64,000 bases of DNA from positions 75,001 to 139,000 of the forward strand of contig JAUIRK010000511.1 in assembly GCA_030549495.1 (NCBI GenBank). Reading direction: 5' to 3'. Made by a program: the position numbers and the translations under genes. This document shows, piece by piece, positions 46,455 through 59,840 of this stretch. Source of the DNA: Nectonema munidae. Taxonomy: Eukaryota > Nematomorpha > Nectonematoida > Nectonematidae. A model generated the notes under the pieces. That model searched no databases. It saw only the letters and a list, made by a program, of their open reading frames with translations, and was not told where the DNA came from. How positions within the stretch are numbered: position 1 is the first letter of the stretch; each line of letters opens with the position of its first letter.

Positions 46455-48876
46455 TAAAAACTTAGTAATTTACCGGTTATTGAAAATATTCTCGGTCATT
46501 TGCGACCTATAGTTGCATTGCAGATGTTTGATTGCTTTATCGACTTTGTTTTAGCTAAAGCATCCACTAATGCAGCGATATAAAATGGATCAGAGGATGT
46601 AGACGTTACTCTGACATCACACTCACACCATCCTGAGAAGAATTGTATATGTGTATGCGTCGAAAGAAGAAAGTGCACAATTATTTTGCTTTGTGTGCAT
46701 GACATGTATAGTGGTGTGTAATGTGTTCACGTGTCTGTGCAAGTCTAATGAATATACTGAATAAAAATCTTACCGAATTTCGCTATTTATCGTATCTCAG
46801 TTTTTTCTCCATGCGTAATGTTATCAAAAAAAGCCATCGTTCGTATCGTAATTTCGAAAACTAACGTACAGTGTATGCCACCACTGTCAGAAGCGGAGCA
46901 ATTTTCAAACATGGATGGAGACGGATCCGGTATAGCATAAATGTTGTTCATATGCCTGGACCCGGGCAGTAATTTGATGATAATAATAGTTTATTTTGTT
47001 TTATTGCTTAATACAGCGTTAAGTAATGGGATTTTTCTCAAATTTTAAGAAACAGTCACTCAAACTTCAAGACAACTCGACTGTTATCTTTTTCAAAAGA
47101 ATTTTATATATTTATTAAGGCAGGAGATTTCTATTTTTCTTGGATTTGGCTTCTATTCTAATTTTACCTTACTCCCAGTCTTTCCTCATTCTATTCTGAT
47201 GTGAGAACATTGCGAGCATCTGGCTTCTATTCTAACTCCAAGATTTTCCTCATCCCATTCTGATTCTTTGTTGATTCATTTGAATGCTGTTTTGTGGAAA
47301 AAAAGTGTATAAATACTATGACTTCTGTGTTTGTCTCCATAGTCTCTCTTTTTGTGCTGAATAAAGCCTTGTTAGATTTTTTCCTTTCCTTTTCTAAAAA
47401 TTTTACATCACACTCGTGTCCCATTGGTCCTCAAAGAGAACAAGAAATTCAAAAGCGTCTTGTGATGAGAATAAACATTTATATATGTATAAATAAATTT
47501 TGCTTAAATAAACAAATAAAAATGAAGAAGTCTCTTTCAGCAAAAATTATAATTCTAGTTCTTCAAGGCCATGAATTTTATACATTGGTTATTTAACAAA
47601 GCGAGAGCTGGAGTCGAAGCAAGACACTGAAATATTTTGGTGCGAAACCGGATCCATAGGATTTTTCTGGTTCCGAAACCCTAATTATAGGCACATACTA
47701 TATAACTACAACAAATGTATATCACAACCAGGGGCCTCATTTTGGGGGGACGAGGGGACAAATCCCCCCCCCCCACTTTTGAAAAAAAGGAAAAGTACCC
47801 TACACTTTTTGAAAGAAACATACGATATTTTTCCCAGTTATTTTTATATACATAAAATTGACACAGCATATAAAGGAGTTATAATCAGATCTTGTATCTT
47901 GTTACACATCATAAAACATGTCATGTGAATATGTGATATCTATAAAAATGTATAATATGTAATTCACAAGAAACACATGTTTAAGACGATTTAATATTTG
48001 TTCTGAAAGATGTGAATAATTATATATATTCAATTATCTGTGAAATGTGTGAATTGGACAACAGTGAATATTCAAGATTGTTTTAGACCCATGATCACAA
48101 CCCTATAGACCGATTCTATTTAAAAAAAATTGCATACTTTTGTTTTTCCAATCATACACATTTATGTTGAATTCTCACTGCAAAGAATAAATTCAGTTGA
48201 GTAGATTTTCTATTTAGAAGATAAAACAGTCATCCATAAAAAAATGCTACTAACAAATTTCTATTTTATATTCAACTTGTGCATGGATAATAATAATGCA
48301 ACATTACTACCTTTATCCTTTTATCAAACATACGCTTACTAAAAATGCGGGTGTGAGTATGGTTAGGGTGTTAGATCACGGTACCTTTCATTTCTACCGG
48401 TCATCATGGAATAATGGAAAAATCAAAAAAAAATAATAGCAAAAAAACTTTATAAAAAAAGTAAAGTAGTGGTTTAGAAAGAAGTACGCTTTTTCAAGGT
48501 TATATTTTTTGAAACTGGATAGTTGAAATAGCTGAGGCATTCCTAAATATTCTTCATAAATAATGAGCCTACTATAAAGGAACATCAATTCTAGGTAACC
48601 AACTATACCATGGAAAATATAGAACTGCTTTTTGCTATTCACTTAACAAACTTATCAAGTGAAAGGCTTCACTTCCAAAAACAGGACAGACAGGCGGAAA
48701 TCATTTGAACTTTAAATTTCAGTTCGTTTTTTTATTGTTTAAATCAAAAGATTTTTAAACAAGTAATATTCAAAAGATTCTCCTCACTCTCCCCTTAATA
48801 AAAATATATCTCGCGGTCTAGTTTGATTGACTAATCATTATGTGATTTTATTGCACCCTCAGCCATCCCTCTAGAC
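46455..48876. other. Gene-free stretch
   Basis: No gene supported. It contains a two-copy tandem duplication (47145-47201 and 47219-47267; unit GGCTTCTATTCTAA...) and a C-run at 47764-47774 behind a CAGGGGCCTCATTTT terminus-like sequence at 47730. Confidence 0.5.
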
Positions 48877-49245
48877 CAGGCGTTGGCAACCCTTAGATAA
48901 TGAAGCGTCAAAACAAGGTGTCAAACTCATTGCGCGTGCCAATCACATAATACCATACCAGTAATCCCATGTACCATGAAAAGCTGCTTTTCAAACTCTT
49001 ACAAACGAAATATCATCCGATGATTCTCAGAGTCATGATCATGATATCATGATCTGTAAACTGCTAAACATAGAACTCATTTCAAAAAATGGAAGTGTAG
49101 CTCCACTTTATGAACAAATAGTAGTTGAAAACTTTCTCTTCTTGATATATAGTTATAACAAAAAATGCTCGCTAATTTGTTTGCCTGTACAGAGCTTTGC
49201 GTGCGATTGTATATTTGTCTGCGTGCCATATGTTCCCGACCCCTG
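48877..49245. mobile_element. hAT-type MITE
   Basis: Left end CAGGCGTTGGCAACCC; right end, as complement, CAGGGGTCGGGAACATATGG. The flanks CTCTAGAC and TCTAAATT agree only in part, so the duplication is eroded. No coding capacity. Confidence 0.65.
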
Positions 49246-52200
49246 TCTAAATTACACATGAATGCTTTATAGTAGTAGAGCGTGCTCTTTTTCCCAAAAC
49301 GCCTTTCGTATCCTTTATCCATAAAAGAATGCAGAAGACAGAGAACATTAAAATCACAGTAGAAAGAAGTGCATAGGAAAATCATATAATCCTTCCCATA
49401 TTATTCGTAGTGATTCACTGTGATGATGAAGTAAAAATCGTTTTCTTTAGCAAAGCGCGCCTTAGTGTAGTATCATATCTCGATACGGCGAATGCTGTTA
49501 AAAAGAGAGCCGTGAATCGACACAGAGTAGATGCATTAGAAAATAATGTAAGCTTTCTATTTTATTGGCAGTGCTATCTTCTTTTGACACGACTTTCTAT
49601 GTCTGGTATAAGTTTGTGTAAGGAAGAAGGAGAGAGAGAGAGATATGTCCTTCCATATTTAGATGTGATGTTATTCAATAACTTTTGATGTGTAGTAAAC
49701 AAAGTAATCATCCCTAGAATATTTTCGCTTCTAAGATTTTGACTCATCTCATATCCTATCAATTATATACTTTTAATCATTCGTATTTCAGCATTCCTGC
49801 ATTTCCTTCTTACCAAATAAAAATCAGTTGACATATCTGTTATAAAAAGACAAAAAACAGGATATCAAATTCGCGATTATTGAAAATTTAAAATCCTTGA
49901 TTTAAAATAAGTTATAAAATAGATGAATAACTGCGAGTGCATTGGAAAATTATTATCTCTAAGGCTTCGAAAAAAATACAAATGTTTATAATCCAAAATA
50001 GGGAGAGGGGTCAAATCACCTATTTTCCACTGCCCTATTGGACGCCAATGTCTACCAGTTTAAAACTTCAAATATATAGCGTAGGTTTGGTTTTTATCAT
50101 GGCGTAGATAAAAACCAATAAGCATTTAAATAAAAGTAAACAATTTTAAGAATATTCATATACTTCTAAACTTATAAAGAAATCCTTAACACAAAGATTG
50201 CTTATCCCTAAAATCCTCATTCCCGTTAAAATCTCATTTTCACTATTTTATCATTTATATATTTGCTTTGAATAAGGAGTTTATACTCCGAAACTAGTCA
50301 GCAAAATCAGCAATAAAGTGTTTTTACAATTTTTTATGTTATAATTATTTCACCTCAATGAGCGGGCATACCTGTCAAGGATTTTGTTTCTTCTAAACTG
50401 TGTGAAGTTTTTTTTATATATTTTTTTTCAAGCAATACCCCTATTGATTTGAAAATAACGTTCATCAACTTTTAAATACTCGCCAGCCATACTCATCCAC
50501 CTTTTTAAGACCTTCTTATTTTGGAGGAAACTCTTTCGGGCGCTGTAAAAAGTTATGAATAACTAGTATTTTTTCCTTGATTGAAATAAAGAATTTCCTT
50601 TTCCAAGATAAAGGAAGTCTTATCACTTCTTATCGAGCAATTCAATCATAAGAAAGATTTAACGAGCTTAGCTTAATCCCCATAAGAAAGCGTTGTCTTA
50701 TCAAACTCAACAAAAAAGATTGTTTTTATGATAAAGCCTAGGCACAATCTTTTTTGCTACAAGAGATAAGAATGTCGCTTTTATATATACATAAATGTTT
50801 AGTTTATTTGATTTTTTAAATTTTATAATTAAGCACGCCTTACTTTCAAACTCACGATATACCACTGATACTTTGGTATGTAAAATAAGAAAATTGAGTG
50901 TGTAAACTCATTACTCAATCACTATTGAATTGATACAAAGAAATTTTGGCGGCGGGCTAAATGGTCTCTCTTCAGAGGCGTAGAAAAAATGGGTATGAGG
51001 ACAGGTCCTCATCTCAGAATCCTCAGAATCCACTTATTTATCATTTTTCGATTCCGAATCCAAATATGTGAAATTTTGCGACTCCAACTTTACATTTTAT
51101 GTATCATTTTTTTAACACTGATGGCTCCACCACCCAATTGTATTTATGCAAAATCAACTTTCCTGCTTTAAATATTATAAGTTTTAAACATCAAATTATG
51201 TAAAAAAAATTGCTTTAAAAGCATAAGTAATACATTAGTGACACAGTGGTTAAATTTTAATCCACAGTCTATCTATAACTAATGTTAAAAGTGTGATATG
51301 ACATGTACCATATTTCAAGGTCGTTTGTGAATGTCGATTTTATGATTTGTTTTTTTTTTCAAATTATTGTTTATAAGACAAACCAATAGCTAATTTATCC
51401 TAAATTATTTTTTCACAAAAATATTTATTTTAAAAATTTTTTTAAAAAAACTTCCTATTCATAAAGTCGACATATGTTGAAAACAAAACGTAGAACACAC
51501 AAATGGTAAAGATTTTTATGTTGCGTTTTTGCAAAGTTGGGCACTAAAGAAAGTGTTTATGAACTATCTAACAATTATGAGTACAACTATTCTTTAAATG
51601 GGTGTCGAAGTGGCAATAATTATTACGACTCAAACTTCTCTTCACAAAAAAAAATACATAAGAATAGAGATAAATATGGTTTACATATCACAAATATAGT
51701 TTGGTGAAATGAAGAAGGGCCCGTTTTAAGCCCATTTGAACAATTTTAGCAAACAGTGACAGAGTTATTAATTGAAGCGTTTTCTGTATTTTTGAGCAAC
51801 TATAGAAAATGAAATTGTTAAAATTATTAATCAAGAAAATAGGTTAGTCTTTTTCTATAAAAAAACTTGTGTACAATAAGCAGTATGCCTGTAAGTAACT
51901 TTATTTGTAATAATAAATATAAATACTATATTGTCTATTAAACTATTTGTATATCATATATAAGCATTTATTTTATTTATTTATTAGTAGGAGCCAGAAT
52001 ATCTGTCATCGGCCATCGGGTGCGCAATTATTAGTGCCGGCATTGCTGTCATATGTAAACAAACTTTCTTCTGATCAACTTTACAATGTTAAAAAACTTT
52101 AGCTTTTAAAAAAAAGTATGATGAAATGGATAGGAGGAAAATATTACATGGACGACTTAGGTATGATTTGTTTGTTTTTTTTCAAAAAATATAATTTGCT

Positions 52201-53269
52201 CTCGTAATATAACATTTTTAAATTTATTAGAATGAAATAAAATTTTAAAATATTTATTGCACATAAAAATTTTATAATTCAAATAGCCTGAAAAATATTA
52301 TAAATCCACTTGCCCCACCCCTAAAAATCGATTGCCCAATTTTTAAATCCTTAATTTTTTAATATAATTTTCATTTTATATTTTATGTATGTTGAATTTT
52401 ATATTATGCAAAAATATGATTGCATAAACATTTTAAAGATTCAGATTAAATTTCTATTTTTTATTTCAGGGCTAATATACCATAGTTTTTACAGCAACAT
52501 ATTTAAAAGTAGTATATAAAAACAAAGTTTTCATTACAAAAAATAAAATTAACTATATTTCTTAGAATAAAGTTTTATATTACTAAATGTGCTTAATAAT
52601 TTAAAAACTTAATATTTTAAACAGGGTGCATACACTACATCTATGTGGCTTTCTAGACACTCCTACATATTTTAATATTTTATTTCTACTATACACAATT
52701 TCAATTGTCACATAGGAAAAGGTAAAGTTATCGTTTACCCAGGCTTGTATCGAATTATGAGAAAGCAGGCTTGATGCATGATTGAACCGAGGACCTTGAG
52801 TTATCAAAATCCTGTACCTAACCAACCTTACTCACGTTCATCAATGTTGAATCATGACTATATATATTTACGTCAAATAAATAAATATTGTTTGGTTAAT
52901 ATGTTTTAAAATGAAGATTTCCAAAATATAAAAACTAAATAAAATAAGTAAAAAATAAACATCTACATAAAATTACCTATAAAAAAGACAAAAATTTTAA
53001 AAATTAATACTTATGTATTACAAAATATAATTTTAAAATTGGATGCAAATTTTGTCAATGAGAAAGGAGGTGTTACGATAATAAAGAACAGATTAAGAAT
53101 TGATAAAATTAAATAAAAATAAATAAAACATAAAATTATTTTTTAAATTAATATATTTATATAGAATAGAATAGAATTGAATATATATATTAATGACAAA
53201 AACGATTTTCAGGTATATGAGTCAAGTAATAAACAAAAATATAATCTTTTTTTCTTCTTTTGCAAATAT
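49246..53269. other. Gene-free stretch with one SINE
   Basis: AT-rich, no gene recognised. The SINE copy at 52728-52840 is listed separately. A weak similarity to a mariner C-terminus near 50380-50560 on the minus strand is not called. Confidence 0.5.
52728..52840 (-). mobile_element. tRNA-derived SINE, copy 2
   Basis: Same family and orientation as 12186-12325: CATCAAGCCTGCTTTCTCAT and a preceding GGTTCAATCATGC (B-box-like, eroded), with GGTTGGTTAGG where the A-box would lie. Confidence 0.65.
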
Positions 53270-54260
53270 AAATTCTCAAAGATAAATGCTTTTGGGGAAT
53301 ATCAAGTTTGGTCTGCTTGCATTCGAATTTCGATCCAAAAGCTTCTTGAAAACAGATACGGTCTTAGCTTGAATTAAAGCCCGTAGAAAAGAATTCCATC
53401 GGTTCACTACGCTAGTTGCGAAGATTAGTTTCTTTCTCTTCTTTACAAGCCTTTTTTCTTAACTTTCAGACTATGGCCACGATTGTTTCGACTCTCCTAA
53501 GTAAAGATTTTCTTCAAATTTGATCACTATAATACCCTTCAAAATCTGATATGTTAGAATGAGCTCATTTCTTTGTGGTCTTTTCTCCATGGTAAACATT
53601 TTCAAACGTCTTATTCCAACTTCATATCGTAGATGTTGAATCACTTGAACCATTCTAGTTCCAAGTCTTAGAATATCTTTTAACTTACCAAGCTTGAATC
53701 TTGTTATGACTAAGTTGTAGATCATCACTGCTGTTGAAGTTTCAAGCGACCTATATTTTGACAACATATAGAAAACCTGAGGCACGCCGCACGATGCCTT
53801 TGCCCTCCCGAATAATTTTAACTAACTCTTACTTTTTTTCCCTGCGAGTGATATAATGATGAAATCTCTTTAGGAATTTACCCACACTCCCATCACCTCA
53901 CAGCTTTTTTATCTGGAGACCATGATGTACGCTAAACCTTTGAAAAATCAATAAATATATCTCAACTTGCCTTTCATCGATCATTGTATAATTCACAAAG
54001 TGATGCGCTTCTTAATAATCCGCTCTGAGTAAATGATAACTGGGCGATAAATCACTGCTAATCAACGTTTTCTCTTTATGCATCAGTGATATATCCGGCT
54101 GTGTTCACTTACTTGGCACTTTCCTTCATCCATTGGCTTTGTAAACATGATCAGAGCAGCTTTACAAATTAAAGGAGCCAATTTCTTGAGTAGCAAGAGG
54201 TGTCGTCTATCAGCTTTAGTTGATTTCGTCACATCCATGTTTAATAACAAATTTTTAAAC
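53270..54260 (-). pseudogene. LINE (CR1/jockey-like) reverse-transcriptase 3' part
   Basis: Minus strand, in order: APLICKAALIMFTKPMDEGK, VIYRPVI (resembling NYRPVS), FFKGLAY (resembling DFSKAFD), SCGVPQVFYML (GVPQGS block), HLRYEVGIRRLKMFTMEKR (C-terminal Leu-Tyr-Glu-x-RL-x-KL region) and VVNRWNSFLRALIQAKTVSV to a stop near 53290, the usual C-terminus of CR1/jockey ORF2 proteins. Several frames; inactive. 5'-truncated, as is normal for LINEs. Confidence 0.8.
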
Positions 54261-55912
54261 TTTTGTGCTGTAATGAAACATAGTTTTGATTAAAGTAGTG
54301 TTTAAGTTTTGATTAAAATAGTGGTACCTTCCGGTAGTTTTTAATTTAGATCAAAGCAGAAGTTGTAAAAGGTCTTTCCTCTTCTTCTTTTCGTTATTGT
54401 TATTATATCTTGACTGTAGGCAAGTTTAATCTCCATATAAAGCTTCACCATTAGGTTATATTGCTAATGATATATTTCATTGGTACTATAGCTAGGACCG
54501 GAAGCTTTTTACAAAATATGCATCGCTAACACGTATATTTGACATCAGATTTTTGAAGTTTTATGTATTCATCTGCAATTAATTCAGTGCATTTTTGTGG
54601 TAACAAGACAAACACTTGTCACACGCTATACCTTTCTTCACTCAAAATCCAGGTTCAAGATGTTAGAATATATCAAATTTGTTTTTAGAATTCTTTATTT
54701 GTGTTTTTTCTGATTTTTCCCAATGTTGTTAATTCTCAAAAAAATTAAATTTTATCAGGTATTTTCAAATAAAGGAGAAATGAAGAAATATAACTTGCCA
54801 CAAAATATTTCTGATTTTAGAATAAAATTTTAACAAATAGAAGAAGGGGAAGGTGCAAGAAGGCCACGATATGACCAATATCAAAATGAAGAATGGATTA
54901 TGGAAAGAAGGTGGCGCCAATATTTGACCTCGTGATGGAACGATTAATTCTTTTAGAAAAAGGAAAAAGTTGCAAAAAAGAAATAAAGGAAGGATAAGAG
55001 GAATAAGATAACGTCAATGTTTACACTTTCATAAGCAGAGAGAATATTTGATATGTAATCTTAATTTATAGGAAATGGTTTTCTCTGTCGTAATTAGAAA
55101 AGAGTGTTTTAGAATTTGAGTGACTTTGATAAAAAAAGGTTTAAATCCTTCGATCCATTTTATGTTTATCGATATTTGTAATGGATTAAAACTTGAGTAA
55201 ATTTTTCAAAATCAGAATAATTTGTTATTTTGATATAGAAAATGAAAGGTGGAGGTTTGTTGGAATGTTGAGAGGGTTATTGGTGGTGTAAAGAGATTTA
55301 GGTTAATCACATATATAGTATGTATTTAATGTTTAATAAAGATGTTTGATAAATTGGTGTGAATGATATTGTTAGGTTATGACACATATAGTATATATAT
55401 TTTCAGTGTTATAATGAAGATGTTTGATAAATTGTGTGAATGTAGAAAATATGATGGGAATTTATCTTTTAGAGATGTTCACAATAGTCTTTCTATCAAG
55501 AAGTCAGTGAAAATATTATTGGGTATTTTGTAAATAAAAGATTTTCATTTCAATTTATTTTAAATTTTATTTATTTATGAAGATAATTTTTTACATTTAA
55601 TGAAGAGTTATTGTAAGAGGCAAATGATTGATATTATTAATTAAAATATATTTTGCATGTGGAGGCAAAGAAGGAAAGGTTTTTACCAAATTTTATAATT
55701 TGCAAAAGTTCACATCAACCATCGTTAAAGAAGGCAAAAAGAGCCATTGCGAAATATCTGTTAAGTATAGAGCTAGTTTATATTGCAAAACTACATTCTT
55801 GTCAAGTTGACAGCTTATATTACAAACTTTTTTTTTAATTTATTTTATAAGAATCCGTGTCTGTAACTCAAATGTAAAATAATATATAAATCACTTTATT
55901 AATTTTATAAAG
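54261..55912. other. Gene-free stretch
   Basis: AT-rich. It includes a diverged tandem duplication, 55299-55364 and 55373-55442, with shared GATGTTTGATAAATT and CACATATAGTA blocks. No gene supported. Confidence 0.55.
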
Positions 55913-56640
55913 CAGTAGTTCCCAAGGTGAGCGGTTGCTCCCCGAAGAGGCAATTTTGAAATTCTCGCGCTGTGAAAACTTAAGAATATATAGGTATATA
56001 TAATTTTTTTCTTCAAAGAAACATTCTGCATAATTTGTACGATATTTTGGAAAATAACTAAACTAAAATATTTTTAATCCTTCCTATAGATTATAATTTA
56101 GAAAATGAATTTAGGGCAGAATATAAAATTTTAAGTAATGAAGGAAAGAGTATAGTGGTGATAACAGAATCAGGCCCGAAACCAGACGTGGCGAAAGGGG
56201 GTAGCTAACCCCTTAAATTTTTCTGAGTAATAATTCTAATAAAATTTGGAGAATTTTTACATACAATTACAATTGTTTTATCAATTTAGATTAATCTTAG
56301 AACAATTAAATTTTCTCTTCTACAAATGACTAATTTAAAGATAAAGAAAACATTAGATGGATATTTAGGCACTCGGATCGTATTCTTTTATAGATTTAGC
56401 CCCTCCACAAAAATTTACTCTGCTTCAAAGCTTGAATAGAATAGATAAATAGAATTCATTTCAGTAATATCAAACTGAATATTTGAATTTGGAAGATAAA
56501 CACAAAAATTAATACTCACTTTAAAGTCTACTAATTTTTCATTCTGAAAGATATTTTAGGGTGTTGCTTTTATATAATTTCGTTTATTTCAAATGTCGTC
56601 GTCTAAGGGGGAGATGAGTACTAACATTTGGGAAACGGTG
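55913..56640. mobile_element. Probable hAT-type MITE
   Basis: Left end CAGTAGTTCCCAAGGTG; right end, as complement, CACCGTTTCCCAAATG. Flanks TTATAAAG and GAATAAAG agree at six of eight bases. T/A-rich interior with no open frame. Confidence 0.5.
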
Positions 56641-57272
56641 GAATAAAGGATTAGACATTTATATTTAACATACTAAATTTGATATTTTTAAGCACATTAT
56701 AAAGTATCGATAAATGATATGCTGAATTCAATGTACTAAAATCACATTATGTCAAACTAGTCTAATAATCCCTAGAAAACGCAGTGATAACTATAGGGGT
56801 CAATTTTAATCTTTAGTTGGAAAGTTTCATGAAAAACGAGACTGTTTTTAAAATAAAAAATTAAAACTCCTATTTTTTATTTTTGTTTTTGAACAAAACT
56901 TTGCATTAAAAAATAGATGGGTATTAGAGCTTTGTAAAGATACATGATATATTTTTTTTTAATTTAGAGATCTAACATAAAAAGTGGTATCTACATATAT
57001 TATTATGATGATGTAATGCGTCTATTTACCCAAATAAATTCAAATGAACAAAAATACACATTAATCCTAACCCCCGGAGCCAGATTAACATGGTGGCTGT
57101 TGGGTTTGCAGCCACAGGTCCACGGCCACTACTGGGAAAAATAGGTACCCAGTATTGAAAAAAAACGCATATATATGCAAAATATATAACCTGGTTAATA
57201 TATAATCGTCTTTGTAATGCTACTTGTGTCATCATTATAAATTCGTTCAAGAATATTACGTATATTTGCAGA

Positions 57273-59840
57273 ATGAATAGATATCAAAGTGTTTGGGAAA
57301 AGTTAAAAAAACAAGAGGAAGTAAATTCACAAAAAGTATTAGCTATCACTAAGAAAATAAGACTTTTGCTTGCCTATCCAACAAACATCGAACAAACCCG
57401 ATGAACAATCTTGCAGAAGTTGCAGTACTGATGCCTCAGATAATGACAAAGTCTTGGAAGAAGCTAATGCCAGCATATCTACTCACGTTACTGTAAATTA
57501 TAATGGTTCTGCGTCAAATGAAAGGGACAAGTGTTGTTTTCAAACGATCACCGAAAGGTTTGCTACAATATTGTCTAAAATTTCAGTGCTACAGAGAAGG
57601 TTCGCAAGGAAAAACTTTCAAGAGACATTGTACAACATCTTTATTCTTTCATGAATAGTTAAATGGGGAGAAATTCATGAGAAATTAGCATTGTCATTTC
57701 CCAACTAGCAGCAAGTTATTTGCCAAACCGGCAACAAATGAGCTTCATGCTTGGATACAACTGGATATGCTGTTTGGAAGCACGCGTCAAAAGACCTAAA
57801 TCGTCATGAAAGTAGGGCATTGCATATCAGATCGATATTTTGATACAACCAAAAGTCACTTAGCGCAAAGTTTAACAAAGAGTTGTTAGCGTGATCAAGA
57901 TGATCGCATCTCAAGGTCAACCCTTTCATGGAAGTGACGAAGTAGTTGGTTCCGTGCATAACGGAAACTACCTTGGATGTTTAGAGTTGATAGGTGAATA
58001 CGATCCATTCCGTTCGGAACATATCAAGCTGATCATACGTCATTCTTGTTATCCATCATATGAGCCGAATTTATTACCCTAATGGGCAATGAAGTACAAG
58101 AATTATTTATTACAGAAATGAGGAACGCAAAGTATTATTCCGTGAGTGTTGTTTGGACACCTGATTTGTCGCATATTTAGCAACTTATGCTAATTATTGG
58201 TTATGTGCGCTCTGATGGACCAGTTGAACGTTTTGTCAAATTCATTCCCATTTACAAAAAATGGCAAAATTTTCGCAGCAAATTTGTTAGATTTTCTACA
58301 GGAACGTAGAATTTCTATCAATGATTGCAGGGGCAATCTTATGATAATGCCTCAAACATGAGTGGAAAATATATCGGCATGCAAGCAGTAATACACAAAA
58401 CAAATAGCCTTGCAGTAATTACATGTTGTGATGAGACCGTTTCTTTTTTTGATTTTCTACAGAAATTGCATGTCTTCTTCTCGGCTTCAACGCATCGATG
58501 GAATCATCTCATGATAATTTTGAAGCCGCTTGATATACCAACATTAAAACCACTCTCCGATAGACGATGGTCTGCTCATCACGATGCATTGCATGAATGT
58601 GATGAATAGAAAGAATCTGAAAGGCTGGAGCTTTTATTCAACAAATAGCGCGTGAAAAGACATAACTACATATATATATATATATATATAAGAATTTGCA
58701 TAGTAAAAGAAAAGTCTATATTAATAGAATGGAAGAATTGTGATGTTCAGAGAAGTGTTAATGACAAATAATTAATGACAAAAATAAATATAACTATGAC
58801 AGATAATTATGGTTAAATGAAAAGATATTATGTGTAAGTTTATAAACAAAAATGATGATAATAGTAATAATAATAATAATGAAGAAGGGTTATTTGAATA
58901 ATACAATCTTCCGCACTAATGGGAATTGTCTATGCCATATTTCTTGACAATGAACTAAAAGGATACTTCGTTATCAAGTCTGTTATAGTGAGTATGATTG
59001 AAGATGCAACCGAAAAGCCATAAGCACGTTTGGAGGCAGAAGGGCTGTCTTTTAAAATGACCTACTTGGAAACAGGATTGCTAGTACAAGTGTGGTCATC
59101 AATATTGAAAAGATTTTCCATCACAAGTAAAGCTCTACATTCCTCATATATGGATTTGAAAGTGGCGACTCAGATGCTGGATTCATTAAGTGACTTTATC
59201 AAATCTTTAAGAATAAAACTTGAAGAGTTTGAGAACAAAAGTAAAAGGCTCTACGAGTGTGAGTACAAATAAACGCAAAATTAAGCGCAACAGTAAATGG
59301 GATATTGGAAACCCTCGCAAAGCTGAAATATTGCCATCGTCAAAATTCAAAGTCAACACATTCTTACCTATACTTGACAAACTGACTTCCACTGAACGAG
59401 AAAAACTGCTTACGGTGTCATGGTTGAGAGGTTTGTGCTGCTAATGAATTTAGCATTTTAGCAATTACGTGCTAACATAGATCGGCAGGTGGGTGTTTAC
59501 CCATTGGACTTAGAACCTGATTGTTACGACGAACTCGTTCATTTTTTAACGTTGTCTAAGTCTAAGGTGTGATCAGCCTATTCTACTGAAAGTATTGAAC
59601 TACTAATGCATAAATTTGTGATGAATAATGATTTGTTGGATGCTTTCCCAAATGTATCTTTTGTTTTAAGAATTTAACTCTCATTACAGCCTTGGCGTTA
59701 AAAATACATTACGAGCAAACAGACGTTATGCCCTGTCACTTGTGCATTGAAAGTAGACTCATGGAGTCCATTGACTTTTCCTAGATAATTGGCAAGTTTG
59801 CTTCTAGTAAAAGTAGGAAAGTTTATTTTTAACTCGCATA
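57273..59840 (+). pseudogene. hAT-superfamily transposase (ZMYM1-like), broken
   Basis: Readable blocks: IIKMIASQGQPFHGSDE-like at 57890-57945, GNYLGCLELIGEYDPFRSEH to 58025, SDGPVERFVKFIPI near 58215, GQSYDNASNMSGKYIGMQAV at 58325, SFFDFLQKLHVFFSASTHRW near 58445, LSDRRWSAHHDAL near 58555, KVNTFLPILDKLT near 59350, and a C-terminal dimerisation-like FPNVSFVLR followed by ESIDFS and SSKSRKVYF near 59650-59830. This order matches zinc-finger MYM-type-1-like proteins derived from hAT transposons. The ring of stops and frame changes shows it is not functional. Confidence 0.85.
58668..58691. repeat. (TA)n microsatellite
   Basis: About eleven TA units inside the AT-rich block that interrupts the hAT transposase. 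Confidence 0.9.

Noticed and set aside
50380-50600. Minus-strand stretch reading KRWMSMAGEYLKVDERYF, resembling a mariner C-terminus
   Set aside because: Only one weak block; no catalytic motifs or terminal repeats nearby.
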